Shown here piece by piece: positions 11,356 through 14,477 of a stretch of DNA of 14,477 bases. The DNA comes from Hirudo medicinalis (Eukaryota > Annelida > Clitellata > Hirudinida > Hirudinidae): positions 9,160 to 23,636 of the forward strand of contig MPNW01001577.1 in the NCBI GenBank assembly GCA_011800805.1. The letters are read 5' to 3'. A program made the translations under genes and the position numbers. The number at the start of each line of letters is the position of its first letter. Position 1 is the first letter of the stretch. Under the pieces are notes generated by a model. That model searched no databases. It was given only the letters and a program-made list of their open reading frames with translations, and was not told the origin of the DNA.

Positions 11356-11402
11356 GTAAGTAAGTAAGTAAGTTTATTTATATAGCGCCATTCTCTAGGA
11401 AA
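11356..11402. mobile_element. (GTAA)n plus TTTATATAGCGCC element end
   Basis: Four to five GTAA units lead directly into TTTATTTATATAGCGCCATT. From general knowledge, a tetranucleotide tract joined to TTTATATAGCGCC is a common junction in dispersed repeats of aquatic animals. The outer boundaries of the element are not visible. Confidence 0.35.
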
Positions 11403-11843
11403 TGTATCAATATTACTAGTACATTCATTATTACTATATTAATATAAGTAATAAATATATGTAGTAATACTTTATATTTGTGTAGTATAAATATATGATA
11501 TTTATATACTTTAAGATCAACTCCATGACTTTAGGGATTAAGTAAACATGCAATCCAAGTATGACTGGATGGACGTTGAGCATTTAAATAGGTCGCTTAC
11601 GAAGGTCAAAGGTTTTACGAGCATTACAAACTAATCAAGCCAAGTCATCCTAATTTAGGGCAAAGTTCAAAAAATGGTCCATTGGACGTACTATTCATTG
11701 GACTATGAATAGATACGTTGATCCTCAAGTAAATGCTTTCTAAATGCGTCCAAATAATATTGTTATTCACCTGTCCTTTAATGCGCACTACAACCCCAAC
11801 TACAATCTCAAATAAATGATTTTTTAATGTATTAATAATATAT

Positions 11844-11880
11844 CACGTATTCGAACTAATTTTGATTAGTACAATACGTG
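11844..11880. repeat. Inverted repeat, two-part stem with 4-base loop
   Basis: CACGTATT...ACTAAT at 11844-11860 pairs with ATTAGT..AATACGTG at 11865-11880. Every base of the 8- and 6-base stems matches, interrupted by an internal loop of three against two bases. It could be a structured RNA hairpin, a protein-binding palindrome or a repeat remnant. Confidence 0.6.
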
Positions 11881-11923
11881 TTTAGTAAAGGGCCCATAAA
11901 TAGAACTTTAAACAGACAAATTA

Positions 11924-11927
<4 letters not shown>

Positions 11928-11962
<35 letters not shown>

Positions 11963-12071
11963 TAATATATTCTTACATAATAATAATAATAACAACAATA
12001 ATAATATATTCTTACATAATAATAACAATAATAATATATTCTTACATAATAATAATAATAATAATAATAAT
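11928..12071. repeat. Nested AAT array with three copies of a higher-order unit
   Basis: The AAT microsatellite is interrupted three times by AATATATTCTTACATAATAA (the CTTACA core is at about 11972, 12011 and 12041). This gives higher-order units of about 39 and 30 bases. It accounts for the Ile/Tyr-rich open frame here, which is not a gene. Confidence 0.85.
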
Positions 12072-12282
12072 CACTAAGAATAACAGCATAAGCTATACGA
12101 CCACCGCTGCTGTTATTATTCTAATCGCAATAATAATAATTTATTGTTTCACTAATAACATTTAATGACTAACAGATGCATTTAATTGGCCGAGTTAATA
12201 AATATATTATAATAATATTAAATATAGAAATATATATTAATAATGTACGTTATTATTTATTTAAGCGATAGCTGTCTGACAT

Positions 12283-12342
12283 GCTAAACTAGTTTAGCGC
12301 AGCTTATGCGTAGTTTTCTTCTACGTCTGAGCCTCATTGTGG
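12283..12342. repeat. Two adjacent small palindromes
   Basis: GCTAAACTAGTTTAGC at 12283-12298 is a perfect 16-base palindrome. About 10 bases on, GCGTAG and CTACGT form a second short stem around TTTTCTT. The surrounding 12265-12360 is GC-richer than the flanking AT arrays. I cannot assign a function. Confidence 0.5.
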
Positions 12343-12545
12343 ACCAAATCCTGACGCCAGTGAAAAAAAAACTATAAATATACTGATGGAGGATATTAAA
12401 AATTGCAAGAGTTTAGATGTCAACACGAAAATGGAACTAGAGTGAGAAAAATTAGGGTGGGTCCGTGGAGTGAAAAGGAGTGAGGGGAGTGAAAATTGAG
12501 TAATTGATTGAATGGATGATTACACGATTGATTGATTGATTGAAT

Positions 12546-12827
12546 GAGTGAGTGAGTGAGTGAGTGAGTGAGTGAGTGAGTGAGTGAGTGAGTGCGTGAG
12601 TGAGTGAGTGAGTGAGTGAGTGAGTGAGTGAGTGAGTGAGTGAGTGAGTGAGTGAGTGAGNTGCTAACTACACATTCCTCAATGATTCTATTCCCAGTAA
12701 AATCTTCATCCATAAACACAAGTTGGTGAGTGAGTGAGTGAGTGAGTGAGTGAGTGAGTGAGTGAGTGAGTGAGTGAGTGAGTGAGTGAGTGAGTGAACA
12801 AAACATGAGAAATGAGTGAGTGAGTAG
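12546..12827. repeat. TGAG tetranucleotide satellite in two blocks around an N and a unique spacer
   Basis: Block one covers about 12546-12660 and is nearly perfect, with one GTGC variant near 12592. After the N at 12661 come about 64 bases of unique sequence, then block two at 12727-12797 and a short remnant at 12813-12826. The whole reads as a Ser-Leu-Thr-His repeat on the minus strand, which is not a gene. The N marks an uncertain assembly join. Confidence 0.9.
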
Positions 12828-13019
12828 ATGGGCGATTTGAATTTTTATTAATTATCAATTGTTATCAATGTCAATATTGAATAACATAATGGACAGGCTG
12901 TTAAATTAGCGACTCAGTGGATTGATTGGTGGTTGATCGAGAGAGCGAAAAAAAATGAAAGAATGGTAACAGCATCGAAGGGAGGAGAACCTTTTTAAAA
13001 ACATCTTCCGCTATTTTTT

Positions 13020-13218
13020 TCTCTTCTCGTTTTCATTTGTTTTTCAAACATCGTCGCCACTCCCCGACCCGTGTCGCCAGTGTCGCAGGGTCAAAGTTCA
13101 TGGCGTTTGCTGCTTTGTCGAGCCGAGCGACAGTCGAACTTTGCCATCAAAGATGGCAAACGAAAACAAAGCCTCTCAGACCAGAGTTGGCAAGACTTCG
13201 AGAACGAACGCTCAAAAG
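13020..13218 (+). CDS. Possible first exon (5' UTR plus 22 codons) of an unidentified gene
   Basis: Base composition turns more GC-rich from about 13050. An ATG at 13153 in a good context (AAAGATGG) opens 22 codons, MANENKASQTRVGKTSRTNA plus QK, and reaches a good donor AAG|GTTGGT at 13218/13219 in phase 0. The K/S/T-rich start resembles a soluble N-terminus, but I recognise no family. AAGATGG at the start also matches a YY1-type element often found at promoters. Two other frames are open across the same bases: one from ATG 13100 runs 50 codons, and one without an ATG reads SLSDQSWQDFENERSK. The choice of frame is therefore unsure. A second donor, CGG|GTTAAT at about 13241, is possible. Upstream tracts at 13010-13045 are pyrimidine-rich. 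Confidence 0.3.
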
Positions 13219-13695
13219 GTTGGTGCTCTTTTGTCTCGGTCGGGTTAATTAACATATTTGGGCTCACACCTGGTTACCTGGCGATACAGGTGACTTTTTT
13301 TTAAAGTATGTCGAAGGTTTGCCAAGGGCAAGGTGGCTTTTTGGGGCTTGTTCTTCCAAAATCCGACCTAACATTTGAATTAGCCGGTTTAACAGCCACG
13401 ACGTGTTTTGCTCGGTATAACGCGCACGATAACAATCTTTTTAATAGTTTGTTTACGTAATAATCACACTAGCCCTGCAACCTGATGACGAATTTCGTTA
13501 TTTTGGGTATAATGTCAGTGTCATTGCAATAGTTAGCCACGGGTGATGGTGGATGATCACATTCTTAAATGTTGACATTGTGACATTTGGCTCGGATGCG
13601 GTGTTCTTATATGAGCCGTTGATATTCAGGACGGGTGCATTTTGAAGGACATCGAAAAGCCAATCTTTTGACTCGAAGACGATTTTTGAAGCATG
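13219..13695. other. Candidate intron 1 / unassigned region
   Basis: E-boxes CACCTG (13267-13272) and CAGGTG (13287-13292) lie just after the possible first exon. Otherwise no coding or repeat structure was recognised. Confidence 0.3.
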
Positions 13696-13809
13696 GACTC
13701 CAAGTAACTATTCATTATTTGATTTTATTGTTTTTATTGTTTACAATATCATGACTCCAAGTAACTACATATTATTTGATTTTATTGTTTTTCTTGTTTA
13801 CAATATCAT
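13696..13809. repeat. Two tandem copies of a 57-base unit
   Basis: 13696-13752 and 13753-13809 are direct tandem copies, both starting GACTCCAAGTAACTA and ending TTTACAATATCAT, with only a few substitutions. The match is too long for chance and shows a recent local duplication. Confidence 0.9.
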
Positions 13810-14039
13810 ACAAAACATGACGACAACTAGATGTAAAAGTATAGCTTGACATACTTGACGCTGTTCTTGTAGGAATGCATTCTGAATGAATATTTCTCGC
13901 TTTTGCTAATGACTTTTGAACTGATTGTTAAGTTATGATTGTTTAGTTTGAGATGTCATCAAATGATTGTGAGCCTAATCCAGTTATAATTATAATTTTA
14001 AATTATTATGAGACTATAATTAGCATTTGCTCGTTTCAG

Positions 14040-14084
14040 CGGATCAATTTCTAATGTCCAAAGTGGCGAGACAAATTCTTCCAG
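14040..14084 (+). CDS. Possible 45-base internal exon
   Basis: A good acceptor (TCGTTTCAG) and donor (CCAG|GTTATT) bound 45 bases that are open in one phase (1 to 1), reading DQFLMSKVARQILP. This phase would join the second donor of the upstream exon (near 13241) or the frame without an ATG. A chance occurrence is quite possible at this length, and it lies antisense to the putative 3' region of the gene at the right edge. Confidence 0.2.
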
Positions 14085-14272
14085 GTTATTGTTAAGTGAT
14101 AATTTTCAGTCTCTTAGTAATTTAATAAACTTGAATTAAATCAATCTTAAAATTAATTAATGTGGTTTATTGCATCTGTGTAAAAGTTAAATTAAAATTT
14201 AATATACATATGACAAAACTTTTGATTACAGAAATAAAACTGAAATACAACATAAACTATAACTCTCATGCC

Positions 14273-14278
14273 TTTATT
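14273..14278 (-). terminator. Candidate polyadenylation signal of the right-edge minus gene
   Basis: AATAAA on the minus strand (TTTATT on +) lies 96 bases after the stop codon of the open frame entering from the right edge. Confidence 0.35.
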
Positions 14279-14373
14279 GCAAATTAGAAAAGCTCTTCAA
14301 TCAATTTATCTTTTGTGTTATATTTTAGTCTTATTTCTAATAAGTAATCATACATTTATGTAAGTTAATAATT

Positions 14374-14477
14374 CTACGTAAGTAAGCCAAAGTAAGCTTT
14401 GTGCACGAAGAACTTTGCTACAGACATTGGAAGCGATGTCATGTCAGTCAATTCATACATGCACTCTCCTGCATACG
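14374..14477 (-). CDS. Possible C-terminal exon of an unidentified gene, cut by the window edge
   Basis: The minus strand is open from the window end to a TAG at 14376-14374, giving 33 residues that include ECMYELTDMTSLPMSVAKFF and end HKAYFGLLT. Residue use is balanced and unlike the Lys/Asn/Ile-rich chance frames elsewhere here, and a polyadenylation signal follows at a plausible distance. I do not recognise the protein. The rest of the gene would lie to the right. Confidence 0.4.
   Translation of the reverse strand, partial: YAGECMYELTDMTSLPMSVAKFFVHKAYFGLLT

Noticed and set aside
11878..12165. 95-codon Ile/Tyr-rich plus-strand open frame
   Set aside because: It is the translation of the nested AAT microsatellite.
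12420..12806. 128-codon Ser-Leu-Thr-His repeat open frame on the minus strand
   Set aside because: It is the translation of the TGAG satellite and crosses an N.

Overview
This window looks like nuclear DNA from a metazoan with an AT-rich, compact genome. The evidence is three protein-coding loci with phase-consistent spliceosomal introns (80-440 bp), AATAAA signals, many microsatellites, and protein families (synaptotagmin, MIF4G, mitochondrial BCKDH E1-beta) typical of animals. The short introns, high A+T and dense gene spacing would suit a tunicate or another small-genome marine invertebrate, but I cannot fix the taxon from the sequence. Nothing bacterial, viral or CRISPR-like was seen.

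Layout, left to right. Positions 1-2084 are non-coding: trinucleotide arrays, a telomere-like G-rich inverted repeat (574-675), and a GC-richer block with CRE, CCAAT, ETS and E-box motifs (1122-1475) that looks like a promoter or enhancer. Positions 2085-2765 (+) hold the last two exons of a synaptotagmin-family gene (end of C2B); its 5' part must lie left of the window. Positions 3659-5130 (+) hold four exons of a small MIF4G-fold protein (MIF4GD/PAIP1/CTIF-like), including a GC-AG intron. Positions 6219-9448 (-) hold a complete ten-exon BCKDHB gene, converging tail-to-tail on the MIF4G gene. I rebuilt all ten exons with matching phases: 1125 nt, 374 residues, with a clear mitochondrial presequence.

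Positions 9449-12950 have no gene I can establish. They contain an AT-rich palindromic element present twice in opposite orientations, a retroposon-like unit with an (AATA)n tail, a GTAA-tract/TATAGCGCC element, inverted repeats, and nested AAT and TGAG arrays. From about 13000 the base composition changes and a possible first exon appears on + (ATG at 13153). At the right edge a short minus-strand open frame with a downstream AATAAA looks like the terminal exon of another gene.

The genes are functionally unrelated: membrane trafficking, translation/mRNA control, and mitochondrial branched-chain amino acid breakdown. I see no operon-like or defence-like system. The unusual signals are the repeat structures, the GC-AG intron, two single-N joins (one with a duplicated flank that suggests a misassembly), and several coding-like fragments of unknown origin.
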